Assembly (NCBI GenBank): GCA_016763615.1
Contig: JAESTJ010000050.1
Span: 1 to 13,730 of the forward strand
DNA from: Minisyncoccota bacterium
GTDB taxonomy: Bacteria; Patescibacteriota; Minisyncoccia; Phycocordibacterales; UBA2100
DNA: 13,730 nucleotides
Direction: 5' to 3'
The notes beneath the pieces were generated by a model, which was not told the DNA's origin, did not search any database, and saw only the letters and a program-made list of their open reading frames with translations. Shown here piece after piece: positions 6,315-12,353 of this stretch (its first letter is position 1; each line of letters starts with the position of its first letter). The position numbers and the translations under genes are program-made.

Positions 6315-6322
6315 ACCCAGAT

Positions 6323-6352
6323 ACTTTTGTATCGGTTAACCGATACAAAAGT
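6323..6352. repeat. 30-bp perfect palindrome after the toxin gene
   Basis: ACTTTTGTATCGGTT followed by its exact reverse complement AACCGATACAAAAGT, starting 8 nt after the toxin stop. It could form a hairpin with a TTAA tip, but no T-tract follows on either strand, so it is not a standard terminator. A binding site for a dimeric protein or a resolution-type site is possible. Confidence 0.7.
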
Positions 6353-6403
6353 TCTAAACATCGCCTCCTATACCCTAAAACCTAATACCTATACACTAAG
6401 TAT

Positions 6404-6775
6404 ATGGTTCCATTCTCAATATTCGCACTTATTGCCGTATTTGTAGCTTTTGCCGCAGGGTTCTTCTTAGGTAAGAAAAAAGGCCTAAACCGCCAAAGTG
6501 CCGAGCGTATTAGCGGTTTAAATGCAGCCGAAATGGATGAAATGGGCAAAAAGGGTAGAGAAACAACTCAACGGCACATCGCAAAGCGAAAAGAGCGCAT
6601 TATGGATAGGGCAATGCGCCAGGGGCGCATCACTAACGACGACGTTGAAGATCTGTTCTGTGTATCCGATGCTACTGCTCGTAACTATTTAAACGACCTA
6701 GAAGAAGACGGCCAGCTCATCCAAAACGGCGAAAGTGGCCGCGGTGTATTTTATACACCAACAACACGGACATAG
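6404..6775 (+). CDS. Membrane-tethered winged-helix protein
   Basis: A 123-residue protein with one N-terminal transmembrane helix (about 4-23), the stop-transfer segment GKKKGLNR, a charged helical linker (40-70), and a C-terminal helix-turn-helix with wing (about 75-117). ITNDDVEDLFCVSDATARNYLNDLEEDGQL is the helix-turn-helix part, of the DeoR/FUR-like winged type, and GRGVFYTP ends the wing. The DNA-binding domain would face the cytoplasm, so it may be a one-component membrane regulator or may fix DNA to the membrane. A TATACA (6390-6395) lies 8 nt before the ATG, suggesting a leaderless transcript. No target can be named. Confidence 0.75.
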   Translation: MVPFSIFALIAVFVAFAAGFFLGKKKGLNRQSAERISGLNAAEMDEMGKKGRETTQRHIAKRKERIMDRAMRQGRITNDDVEDLFCVSDATARNYLNDLEEDGQLIQNGESGRGVFYTPTTRT

Positions 6776-6809
6776 TTCCAGTTAACCGCAGAAAACAAGC
6801 CATTTTACG

Positions 6810-6837
6810 TTTACACAAGAGCTAATTTTGGTATAGT
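6810..6837 (+). promoter_or_regulatory. Promoter of the tRNA-Ile gene
   Basis: TTTACA (6810-6815), 16 nt, TATAGT (6832-6837) with TGG before it (extended -10). Transcription would start near 6844, just before the truncated tRNA 5'-half copy. Confidence 0.6.
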
Positions 6838-6847
6838 GTCTCTCAAT

Positions 6848-6875
6848 GCGACTGTATCAGGCAGGTTAGAGACGA
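6848..6875 (+). repeat. Degenerate copy of the tRNA-Ile 5' half
   Basis: GCGACTGTA (6848-6856), TCAGG and GGTTAGAG (6864-6871) match 6903-6911, 6914-6918 and 6920-6927 of the complete tRNA in the same order, with small indels. The resemblance ends near the anticodon stem. Confidence 0.6.
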
Positions 6876-6902
6876 CTTGCTGGATAGGTTGCTGTAAAAA
6901 TT

Positions 6903-6976
6903 GCGACTGTAGCTCAGGTGGTTAGAGCGCGTCACTGATAATGACGAGGTCCCAGGTTCGAGTCCTGGCAGTCGCA
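6903..6976 (+). tRNA. tRNA-Ile (anticodon GAT)
   Basis: A complete 74-nt cloverleaf. The acceptor GCGACTG pairs with CAGTCGC. The D arm is GCTC/GAGC. The anticodon stem CGTCA/TGACG holds the loop CTGATAA with anticodon GAT. The T arm is CCAGG-TTCGAGT-CCTGG, and the discriminator base is A. CCA is not encoded (CAC follows), so it must be added by a nucleotidyltransferase. GAT reads ATC and ATT isoleucine codons. A promoter lies about 65 nt upstream and a hairpin terminator directly downstream, so the gene is a single-tRNA unit. A minus-strand open frame across it is an artefact of tRNA sequence. Confidence 0.95.
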
Positions 6977-6980
6977 CACG

Positions 6981-7023
6981 AAACATCAGAAGGTACCTTT
7001 GTTCGGGCACCTTCTGATGTTTT
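6981..7023 (+). terminator. Terminator of the tRNA-Ile transcript
   Basis: AAACATCAGAAGGT (6981-6994) pairs with ACCTTCTGATGTTT (7009-7022), a 14-bp stem with a 14-nt loop, ending in a short run of T, 5 nt after the tRNA. Confidence 0.75.
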
Positions 7024-7033
7024 GCATGATAGA

Positions 7034-7155
7034 CAGGACTCGAAAGGCGGAAGCCCGCGTGCCAAAGCACGAGTAAGGGCTGAGCCCAGACCAAAAGCAC
7101 TTAGTAGAATTGAGCCTGCAAGGCGTAAATTATACTTAGTGACTGGTGGTCGAAT
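7034..7155 (+). other. GC-rich multi-hairpin segment between tRNA pieces
   Basis: No gene is seen here. Three small stems follow each other: GGC-GGAA-GCC (7046-7055), CGTGC-CAAA-GCACG (7058-7071) and GGGC-TGA-GCCC (7077-7087). CAGGAC at 7034-7039 can pair with GTCCTG at 7156-7161, enclosing them all. CAGGACTCGAA (7034-7044) is also an inverted copy of the tRNA T-arm bases 6957-6967. It is either a structured RNA or rearranged tRNA debris. Confidence 0.35.
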
Positions 7156-7173
7156 GTCCTGGCAGTCGCACCA
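7148..7173 (+). repeat. Degenerate copy of the tRNA-Ile 3' end with CCA
   Basis: GTCCTGGCAGTCGCAC (7156-7171) is identical to 6962-6977 at the 3' end of the tRNA, 194 nt away. Here CCA completes the tail. The T stem is broken (CCAGG is replaced), so it is not a functional tRNA by itself. Confidence 0.7.
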
Positions 7174-7249
7174 AAACTTTTTTCTTTCTTTTTATATACA
7201 GAACGAGTACACTGCAGCGAGTCAAACCTATGTACCTTAGGGGGGTTAC

Positions 7250-8542
7250 ATGAACTACAAAAATGGAACTCAAAAACACGGCCTTCCAGTGTGGAAGGGC
7301 ACAAACTCACTCAAAAAACTCCTCAATATAACCGACGCCAATGGAGTTTTTCTGTATGACGAGAATGGAAAGCGCTATTTTGATTGGAACTCGGGGGTGC
7401 GTTGTGTGTGGCAGCACAAGCATCCAAAGATTGAAAAAGTGCGCAAGGAATATGATGGCGCGCAGTTTGTGCCACTTTCAACGACAACGCCACAGCGCGA
7501 CAAGCTTTGTGCACAAATTTCGCAACGTACAGGCCTGCCAAGGGTGTTTCTTCCCGAAAGTGGGACAGGAGCAACCGCTGCTGCAATCCAGTTTGCGTGG
7601 AGTTTTTTCAAGGGAACAAAACGCAAAAAAATTCTCTCGATTCGACCACGTAGTTATCACGGAGGGGTAGGCTTTGTACTCGAACTCGGCGACGACGCTC
7701 GGCGCAATCTTGTGCCACATTGCCACGAAGATCTTTTTCACAAAGTTTCTTCACCACCAATGTTTTGTGGAGAGACTGAGGGAGAGAAAGTTGCACAGGC
7801 ACTTCATTCTCTTTCGGAAACAATACGAAACCGTGGCTCCGAGACCATAGCCGCAATGATACTTGAGCCGGTGATTGGTACTGGGGGAGTATACCCGCTT
7901 CCAAAAGCGTACCTCGTTGGTGTGCAGGAAATTCTTCGTAAGAACGGAATCCTGTTTATCACTGACGAAATCATGAGTGGGTGTGGTCGCACGGGTAAAA
8001 TGCTCGCAGGAGAACACTCAGGTATCACACCCGACATGGTACTTCTTGGTAAGGGTCTCACCAACGCAGTCTTTCCGCTTGCTGCGGTTGCAGTGAATGA
8101 AGAGATTGCAAAGCACTTCGAGAACAACGTCGTTCCAGCTGGTTCGACGTTCAATGCACATCCCTTTGGTTGTGCGATTGCCTCAAGAGTATTAGAGGTT
8201 TTCGAAGAAGAGAAAGTGTTCGAACACGTTGCCGCAATGGAAGTTGTGGCATGCAAAGAGATGCAATCGCTCGTCGACGAATTCTCGTGTGTCAAAGAGT
8301 TTCGTCTTCTCGGGCTCTTTGGGGCGATTGAACTACAAAGCAAACAAGGGGAGCCATTTCTTCCTAACGATTTGTTTGTTCAAGAACTCCAGTGCGACCT
8401 ACAGAGCCGTGGTCTTCTGACGCTCTTTCGGGGAGGCACCGTGATGTGCAGCCCGCCATTGACCATCACTGCAAATGAACTCAAGGAGGGTTTTCAGATA
8501 ATGCGCCACGGACTACGAGCATGTTCTGAGGCTTTTCTATAA
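7250..8542 (+). CDS. Class III PLP-dependent aminotransferase
   Basis: A 430-residue fold-type I PLP enzyme of aminotransferase class III (the group with omega-transaminases, BioA, ArgD/GabT and glutamate-1-semialdehyde aminomutase). The phosphate-binding loop is SGTGAT (104-109), Y136-H137-G138 stacks on the cofactor ring, D239-E240 in ITDEIMSGCGRTG binds the pyridine nitrogen, K268 in LLGKGLT forms the Schiff base, and T300 in GSTFNAHP contacts the phosphate. All catalytic positions are present, so the enzyme should be active. The substrate cannot be read from sequence. The start is set by a strong Shine-Dalgarno AGGGGGG (7239-7245). No biotin, lysine or heme genes are nearby to suggest a pathway. 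A terminator follows at 8569, so it is probably monocistronic. Confidence 0.92.
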   Translation: MNYKNGTQKHGLPVWKGTNSLKKLLNITDANGVFLYDENGKRYFDWNSGVRCVWQHKHPKIEKVRKEYDGAQFVPLSTTTPQRDKLCAQISQRTGLPRVFLPESGTGATAAAIQFAWSFFKGTKRKKILSIRPRSYHGGVGFVLELGDDARRNLVPHCHEDLFHKVSSPPMFCGETEGEKVAQALHSLSETIRNRGSETIAAMILEPVIGTGGVYPLPKAYLVGVQEILRKNGILFITDEIMSGCGRTGKMLAGEHSGITPDMVLLGKGLTNAVFPLAAVAVNEEIAKHFENNVVPAGSTFNAHPFGCAIASRVLEVFEEEKVFEHVAAMEVVACKEMQSLVDEFSCVKEFRLLGLFGAIELQSKQGEPFLPNDLFVQELQCDLQSRGLLTLFRGGTVMCSPPLTITANELKEGFQIMRHGLRACSEAFL

Positions 8543-8568
8543 AACTCGATGCAAAAAATGTAACTTAT

Positions 8569-8605
8569 ACGCCGCCAGTGTTTCAGCTGGCGGCGTTTTT
8601 CTTTT
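8569..8605 (+). terminator. Rho-independent terminator
   Basis: ACGCCGCCAG (8569-8578) pairs with CTGGCGGCGT (8587-8596): a 10-bp GC-rich stem, 8-nt loop and T-rich tail to 8605. It ends the aminotransferase transcript. Confidence 0.9.
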
Positions 8606-8630
8606 ACTTTCCTAATAGTTGGGATACTAT
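8603..8630 (+). promoter_or_regulatory. Possible promoter of the thioesterase gene
   Basis: TTTACT (8603-8608), 16 nt, TACTAT (8625-8630). The leader would be about 40 nt, and no clear Shine-Dalgarno sequence precedes the ATG at 8678. Confidence 0.35.
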
Positions 8631-8677
8631 TACTTGTAAGGGTACACAGAATACAGTACGTGCCACTCTAAATAAAA

Positions 8678-9214
8678 ATGAAAGAATCCATTAAATTACC
8701 GACCGAATCAGAATCGATACCTATAACAGATTTCGCCAAAGAGGATGGTAGAGAAGTGCTGCTTGCGCATATAGAGAATGCCTTCGAGCTGTACAAAACA
8801 ATGGGTCTTAGCCCAGAGAGTTTTCAGTATTTTGAAGAGGAACAGAAACTAGAGATACAATTTACACCCAGTGAAAACCAAGAGGGTAATGCAGGAGTTA
8901 CGCACGGTGGTGTGTTGGCGTTTATGATTGACGCGAGCGCAGGAGCTTTAGCTATGGCAACTATCGACAAAGAGGATGTGGCGCTTACTGAAAGTACCAA
9001 TACTATAAATGATAGTTTAGTCCGTACAGGAGTTCCTGTTAGCGTCATCTCAACACGTATTGATGAGGGGGAGACTCCTTTGGAGAAACGACTCATATAT
9101 ATTCGCACCGAGGTACATCAGGATTCTAAGTTGGTAGCGCAAGCCGATACAAAATTGAAGTCAGTAAACCTAAAAACCCTAGAGAGAATACACAACAACG
9201 GGAATCATTTGTAA
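8678..9214 (+). CDS. PaaI-type hotdog thioesterase
   Basis: A 178-residue protein with a single hotdog fold of the PaaI/4HBT group, which cleaves acyl-CoA thioesters. The diagnostic motif is VTHGGVLAFMID around 74-85: H76-G77-G78 begins the long hotdog helix and D85 sits where PaaI enzymes have the catalytic acid. The later strands VPVSVISTRI and KRLIYIRTEVHQ-x-x-x-LVAQADTKLK complete the sheet. About 45 N-terminal residues precede the usual domain start and form a helical extension. Members act as homodimers or tetramers on aryl or medium-chain acyl-CoA. No CoA-metabolism gene is adjacent, so the substrate is unknown. It ends in a terminator shared with the convergent YfiH-like gene. Confidence 0.85.
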   Translation: MKESIKLPTESESIPITDFAKEDGREVLLAHIENAFELYKTMGLSPESFQYFEEEQKLEIQFTPSENQEGNAGVTHGGVLAFMIDASAGALAMATIDKEDVALTESTNTINDSLVRTGVPVSVISTRIDEGETPLEKRLIYIRTEVHQDSKLVAQADTKLKSVNLKTLERIHNNGNHL

Positions 9215-9242
9215 ATTCCTTCGGCAGCTAATTAAAAAGAAA

Positions 9243-9282
9243 AATTGCCCGACTTGTAGTTGCAAGTCGGGCAATTGATTTT
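9243..9282. terminator. Bidirectional terminator between convergent genes
   Basis: AATTGCCCGACTTG (9243-9256) pairs with CAAGTCGGGCAATT (9263-9276), a perfect 14-bp stem with a 6-nt loop. On the minus strand it is followed by a T-rich run; on the plus strand GATTTTG follows. It serves the thioesterase and the YfiH-like gene. Confidence 0.9.
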
Positions 9283-9304
9283 GCTAGTCTCAAGAATTCT
9301 CGAG

Positions 9305-10147
9305 TCAGCGATGGTGTACAAGCACCAAATTTCGCTTCTTTTTACGAGGGTCACTGCGAGCACTTGCCCATAGATGACGTCCCGTCCACGTGTCGTGGTA
9401 GGTATCAATACCATCAAAATGTATATGCTGAGAAGGAACTCCACACTCAATGGCTTGCCCGCGAACAATTGCGTGCAAGTCAATCTCGTCCGTAATGTTT
9501 TCGTTCACCAATGCACCTTCGTAACGCCGGCACCAATTCAGCAGAGACGAATTGTATTCGCCATACATGAAGTGATGTCTCTGGTGTTGAAAACCAGTTC
9601 GTATACCACAGAAAAGGTTCATGAAGATGTCTTCCGGAAGAACACCAAGTTCACGGAAAAGCGACAGTGCGTTATGAACCACACTGAAATGTTCACGAGA
9701 AGGTGTTCCTGATATTCCCGATAGCAGAACGGATCTGTCAAAAAGACTATCGCGTCCTGCGTGGAAGCAGAGCATGTGTCTCTCTTTGCGGTCGTACATC
9801 GCGACCGTTGGGCAATCTGCCGAAGTTATCGCAAAAGCTTCGCCCTTAGGGATAAAAACCCCATCAGCAAAACATTTGCCCATGACAGTTTTTCCATCCT
9901 TTTGAACCTCCTTTTTGAATTCAGGAGAGAGGGCGATGGTTGCGTCTGCCTTTGTGGGTACTGGCATCCATAGGCGCTGCACTTCATCAGGCAAGACGTT
10001 CAAGATGTGGTCGAAACCATTGGGATTAGTTCGGTCAAGTTTCCAATCTTGACCTCCCAAAATACCAAAACATCCAACCAATGCCGGCCCGCAGACTTTT
10101 ATGGTTTTTACTACGTGCTCTTTTTGTAAAGGAGCTGATTGTGACAT
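9305..10147 (-). CDS. Divergent YfiH/YlmD (Cu-oxidase_4) family protein
   Basis: A 280-residue protein of the YfiH/YlmD/LACC1 family. Members cleave purine nucleosides by phosphorolysis, deaminate adenosine, or have been called polyphenol oxidases. The core block is visible: ADGVFIP (94-100), ITSADCP with C112, and HAG with H129; C112 and H129 match two zinc ligands of the family. The C-terminal EIDLHAIVRGQAIECGVP (221-238) matches the conserved DL-x-x-x-x-R-Q-L-x-x-x-GV block. The upstream Q-V-HG motif that gives the first metal histidine is not visible (MPVPTKADAT is in its place), HAGWRG is HAGRDS, and the usual S-Y/F-RR block is changed to ASARSD. It may therefore have altered chemistry. 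The start is set by AGGAGG (10155-10160) 7 nt before the ATG. It ends with TGA. Confidence 0.8.
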   Translation of the reverse strand: MSQSAPLQKEHVVKTIKVCGPALVGCFGILGGQDWKLDRTNPNGFDHILNVLPDEVQRLWMPVPTKADATIALSPEFKKEVQKDGKTVMGKCFADGVFIPKGEAFAITSADCPTVAMYDRKERHMLCFHAGRDSLFDRSVLLSGISGTPSREHFSVVHNALSLFRELGVLPEDIFMNLFCGIRTGFQHQRHHFMYGEYNSSLLNWCRRYEGALVNENITDEIDLHAIVRGQAIECGVPSQHIHFDGIDTYHDTWTGRHLWASARSDPRKKKRNLVLVHHR

Positions 10148-10204
10148 GAGATATCCTCCTGTAGGTAAGTTGTCACTAGGTTGCCTCTAGGAGGCTCTAC
10201 TCGA

Positions 10205-10233
10205 TATAATGACACATAGAAAATCTGTGTCAA
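10205..10233 (-). promoter_or_regulatory. Promoter of the YfiH-like gene
   Basis: On the minus strand: TTGACA (10228-10233), 17 nt, ATTATA (10205-10210). The leader is about 50 nt and contains a small hairpin (GCCTC-CTA-GAGGC). Confidence 0.55.
10210..10232. promoter_or_regulatory. Operator-like inverted repeat in the YfiH promoter
   Basis: TGACACA and TGTGTCA form a perfect 7-bp inverted repeat with a 9-nt spacer. It fills the spacer and most of the -35 of the promoter, a position where a dimeric repressor would block RNA polymerase. Confidence 0.5.
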
Positions 10234-10247
10234 ATGTTATGTAAATG

Positions 10248-11663
10248 TTACGAAAAATTAGTATCGAGCCACTCAGGGAGTGTATCAAGTGCTCCGTCTA
10301 AGTTTCCGGATGTTAATACAAGAAGTACTGAGTTCTCATCCAATGCACTCTGTAGGTGCTCATGGATTTCCTCGGCAGTGTTCACTGCTTTAGCAGAAAC
10401 GTCTGCGGCATTAATTCTTTCCGTAATTTCTTTCTGAGAGAGCTGCTTGTGTGTGTCAGCACCTTGTTCAGCAGGGTGAAATACAAGCACCTCTCGCACC
10501 CCTTCAAAAACAGTGTCGTACCAACTTAGAGCATCATGGTTACGCCAACTAAAGGTGTGCGGCTCAAAGAGAACTACCATTTTTTTATCAGGGTAGTGTA
10601 GCTGGATTGCTTCTATGGCTGCACGAGCCTTTTCATACGAAGAACCAAACCCTTCATACGCAGGAACAGTTGCAGTAGTAGTAACTTTGTTTAGTCGTCG
10701 CTTCACACCAGAGAAGTCTGTTAGAGCACTTTCAAGTTCTTCAGGAGTCACCAGTTCACGGGTAAGAAGAGCTGCGGCAGCACCTACAATGTTTTGGACA
10801 TTATGAGCGCCAAGGAGTTTTGTAGTGAGTTGAATTATTATCTCGCCGTCATGAGTTAAATCAAACGTAGTGGTTTCTCCGTAGGTAATATTTTCTGCTC
10901 GCCAAAGACTACCTTCTTCAAGGCCATACGTTATGTATTGTGGTGCGTATTCGAGAACTTCACTTACTCCTCCATTGTCAGTACATGCAATTAAAAGGCC
11001 ATGTTCTGGCATTTTTTTAAGTAGTTCGATAAACGGCTGCACATATTTCTTGTATGTTGGAAAAACATTCACATGGTCGTGTCCAACTGAGGTAAGAAGT
11101 ACGTCATCGGCATTAAAGTGTAGAAATTTTGAAGAGTCGTCCCAGTGTGCGGTGGGGTATTCGTCTCCTTCAATAACTGAAACCTCTCCCGAACCTTTAT
11201 GAGAGGTAAATTCCATGGCGATGTTCATCGGGTACGCACCTATGAAATACGTGGGATCTTTTCCAGCATGCAGTAAAACCCAACTCAGGATGCTCGTTAC
11301 AGTAGATTTTCCATAGCTTCCAGCTACTATTATTTTGTGCGTATCAGAAATTATTTCTGCAACAACTTCAGGGAATGATTGTATTTCTACACCCATCTCA
11401 TGAGCGTGTGCAACTTCAGCGTTTGTTTCAGGATTTAAATTTGCATTGCGACCAATAACAACTAAATCTACATCTTCAGGAATGTTCGAAGCTCGGTAGC
11501 CTTCGAAGAACTGAACACCGAGCTTTTCAACATAGGTACTAGCAGGAGGGTAGAAGGCATCGTCTGAACCGCTCACATCCCATCCATCATCGAGTAAGAG
11601 TTTTGCAGTTGCGCTCATAGCGACCCCAGCAATACCAATTATGTGAACTTTTTTTGACGTCAT
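10248..11663 (-). CDS. mpl: Mpl-like UDP-N-acetylmuramate-peptide ligase
   Basis: A 471-residue Mur-ligase family protein, closest to Mpl, which attaches the recycled tripeptide L-Ala-gamma-D-Glu-meso-DAP to UDP-MurNAc; MurC is the alternative. The N-terminal Rossmann part opens with VHIIGIAGVAMSATA (6-20). The ATP loop is GSYGKST (115-121) instead of the usual GTHGKTT. EGDEYPTAHWDDSSKF and the later GHDHVNVFP match the Mpl E-x-DEY-x-x-x-x-x-D and DHxD blocks. GVKRRLN matches the linker before domain 3, and EPHTFSWRN the Mpl EPRS-x-T region. The D-F-AHHP signature of domain 3 is replaced by EGFGSS. The ATG at 11663 is chosen because its promoter ends 10 nt upstream; the frame stays open 38 codons further, but that part has no homology-like pattern and crosses the promoter. 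Confidence 0.8.
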   Translation of the reverse strand: MTSKKVHIIGIAGVAMSATAKLLLDDGWDVSGSDDAFYPPASTYVEKLGVQFFEGYRASNIPEDVDLVVIGRNANLNPETNAEVAHAHEMGVEIQSFPEVVAEIISDTHKIIVAGSYGKSTVTSILSWVLLHAGKDPTYFIGAYPMNIAMEFTSHKGSGEVSVIEGDEYPTAHWDDSSKFLHFNADDVLLTSVGHDHVNVFPTYKKYVQPFIELLKKMPEHGLLIACTDNGGVSEVLEYAPQYITYGLEEGSLWRAENITYGETTTFDLTHDGEIIIQLTTKLLGAHNVQNIVGAAAALLTRELVTPEELESALTDFSGVKRRLNKVTTTATVPAYEGFGSSYEKARAAIEAIQLHYPDKKMVVLFEPHTFSWRNHDALSWYDTVFEGVREVLVFHPAEQGADTHKQLSQKEITERINAADVSAKAVNTAEEIHEHLQSALDENSVLLVLTSGNLDGALDTLPEWLDTNFS

Positions 11664-11673
11664 ATATGAAGAA

Positions 11674-11702
11674 AATATAGCATTTGTGCCGTCTATGAAC
11701 AA
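11674..11702 (-). promoter_or_regulatory. Promoter of the Mpl-like gene, leaderless type
   Basis: On the minus strand: TTGTTC (11697-11702), 17 nt, TATATT (11674-11679) with TGC before it (extended -10). Only 10 nt separate it from the ATG at 11663, and no Shine-Dalgarno sequence is seen. Confidence 0.6.
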
Positions 11703-11732
11703 AGGTGGTTTGTGCCCGACATTTTGACACCC

Positions 11733-11761
11733 TTGACTAGATACAGTAAGTATGGTATTAT
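11733..11761 (+). promoter_or_regulatory. Promoter of the SleB-like hydrolase
   Basis: TTGACT (11733-11738), 17 nt, TATTAT (11756-11761) with TGG before it (extended -10). It is one of the best promoters in the window and diverges from the Mpl promoter about 30 nt away. Confidence 0.7.
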
Positions 11762-11771
11762 AAATATTGGA

Positions 11772-11790
11772 CTGCAATAGTATATTGCAG
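11772..11790 (+). promoter_or_regulatory. 5'-end mRNA hairpin before the SleB-like gene
   Basis: CTGCAATA-GTA-TATTGCAG is a perfect 8-bp stem with a 3-nt loop, starting a few nt after the predicted transcription start (about 11768). A 5' hairpin can stabilise mRNA; it could also be an operator. Confidence 0.5.
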
Positions 11791-11822
11791 AGTAAACGTC
11801 AAATTAGTATGGAGTATTGACG

Positions 11823-12335
11823 ATGTTATTTGTAAAAAGAGTAAAAGTTTTGTTGGTTATTGCGGTGATTGCTTTAAATATTTTTGGAGCATCTGGCAAT
11901 GCTCACGCGAGCGAAAAAGTTTCGGCTCAATATTATGAGATTGTACTACTCGCGCAGCTCATTTATTTCGAAGCTCGCGACCAACCTATGAACGGGCAAC
12001 TCGAAGTTGCTCGCGTGGTTATCGTTCGAGTTAAGGATAAACGCTGGCCGAATACTCTCGAGGGAGTGATTTTGCAAGGCGAAGAAAAACTTAACCGGTG
12101 TCAGTTCTCGTATTTGTGTGACGGAAAAGAAAAAATCGTCACCAATGAGGACGCGTGGACGAGAGCGCAGTTCGTCGCTTCGATTGCATATAGCAAATAT
12201 ATGCAAAGTGAAGCAGATGCAGGGTGTGTTCACTCATACCGTGCGACGTATGCGACGAACATCGGGTACTTTAAAGAACTAAAAAGAAAAAGACAAATAG
12301 GAGATCATATCTTCTATTGTGATAAGGCTAAGTAG
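11823..12335 (+). CDS. Secreted SleB/CwlJ-type cell wall hydrolase
   Basis: A 170-residue exported protein with a signal peptide (basic MLFVKRVK, hydrophobic LLVIAVIALNIFGASG, AHA cleavage near residue 29) and a Hydrolase_2 domain. LIYFEARDQPMNGQLEVARVV (46-66) is the family signature; E50 corresponds to the catalytic glutamate of these lytic glycosidases. NTLEGVILQ, CQFSYLCDG (93-101) and IGDHIFY (159-165) are the remaining conserved blocks. It should cut glycan strands outside the membrane, in wall turnover or division; sporulation is not implied. The start is the ATG at 11823 because GGAG (11811-11814) is 8 nt away; a TTG at 11817 is too close to it. It lies divergent from the Mpl-like ligase, another wall gene. 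Confidence 0.88.
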   Translation: MLFVKRVKVLLVIAVIALNIFGASGNAHASEKVSAQYYEIVLLAQLIYFEARDQPMNGQLEVARVVIVRVKDKRWPNTLEGVILQGEEKLNRCQFSYLCDGKEKIVTNEDAWTRAQFVASIAYSKYMQSEADAGCVHSYRATYATNIGYFKELKRKRQIGDHIFYCDKAK

Positions 12336-12353
12336 CTTTATCACAAAACTTAT

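Noticed and set aside
7034..7173. tmRNA or RNase P RNA
   Set aside because: It lacks the tmRNA acceptor/T-arm pairing and a tag frame, and lacks the conserved RNase P blocks; the T stem of the 3' tRNA-like end is broken.
6843..7240. Open frames on both strands across the tRNA-Ile region
   Set aside because: They translate the tRNA and its flanking fragments; such frames are common artefacts at tRNA genes and have no start signals.
7323..8420. Several long frames within the aminotransferase gene on both strands
   Set aside because: The aminotransferase frame has all catalytic motifs and a strong ribosome binding site; the others are shadows of its GC-richer codons.
11664..11777. Longer N-terminus of the Mpl-like ligase
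   Set aside because: It would cross the gene's own promoter and part of the divergent one, and the Mur-ligase fold begins directly after the ATG at 11663.
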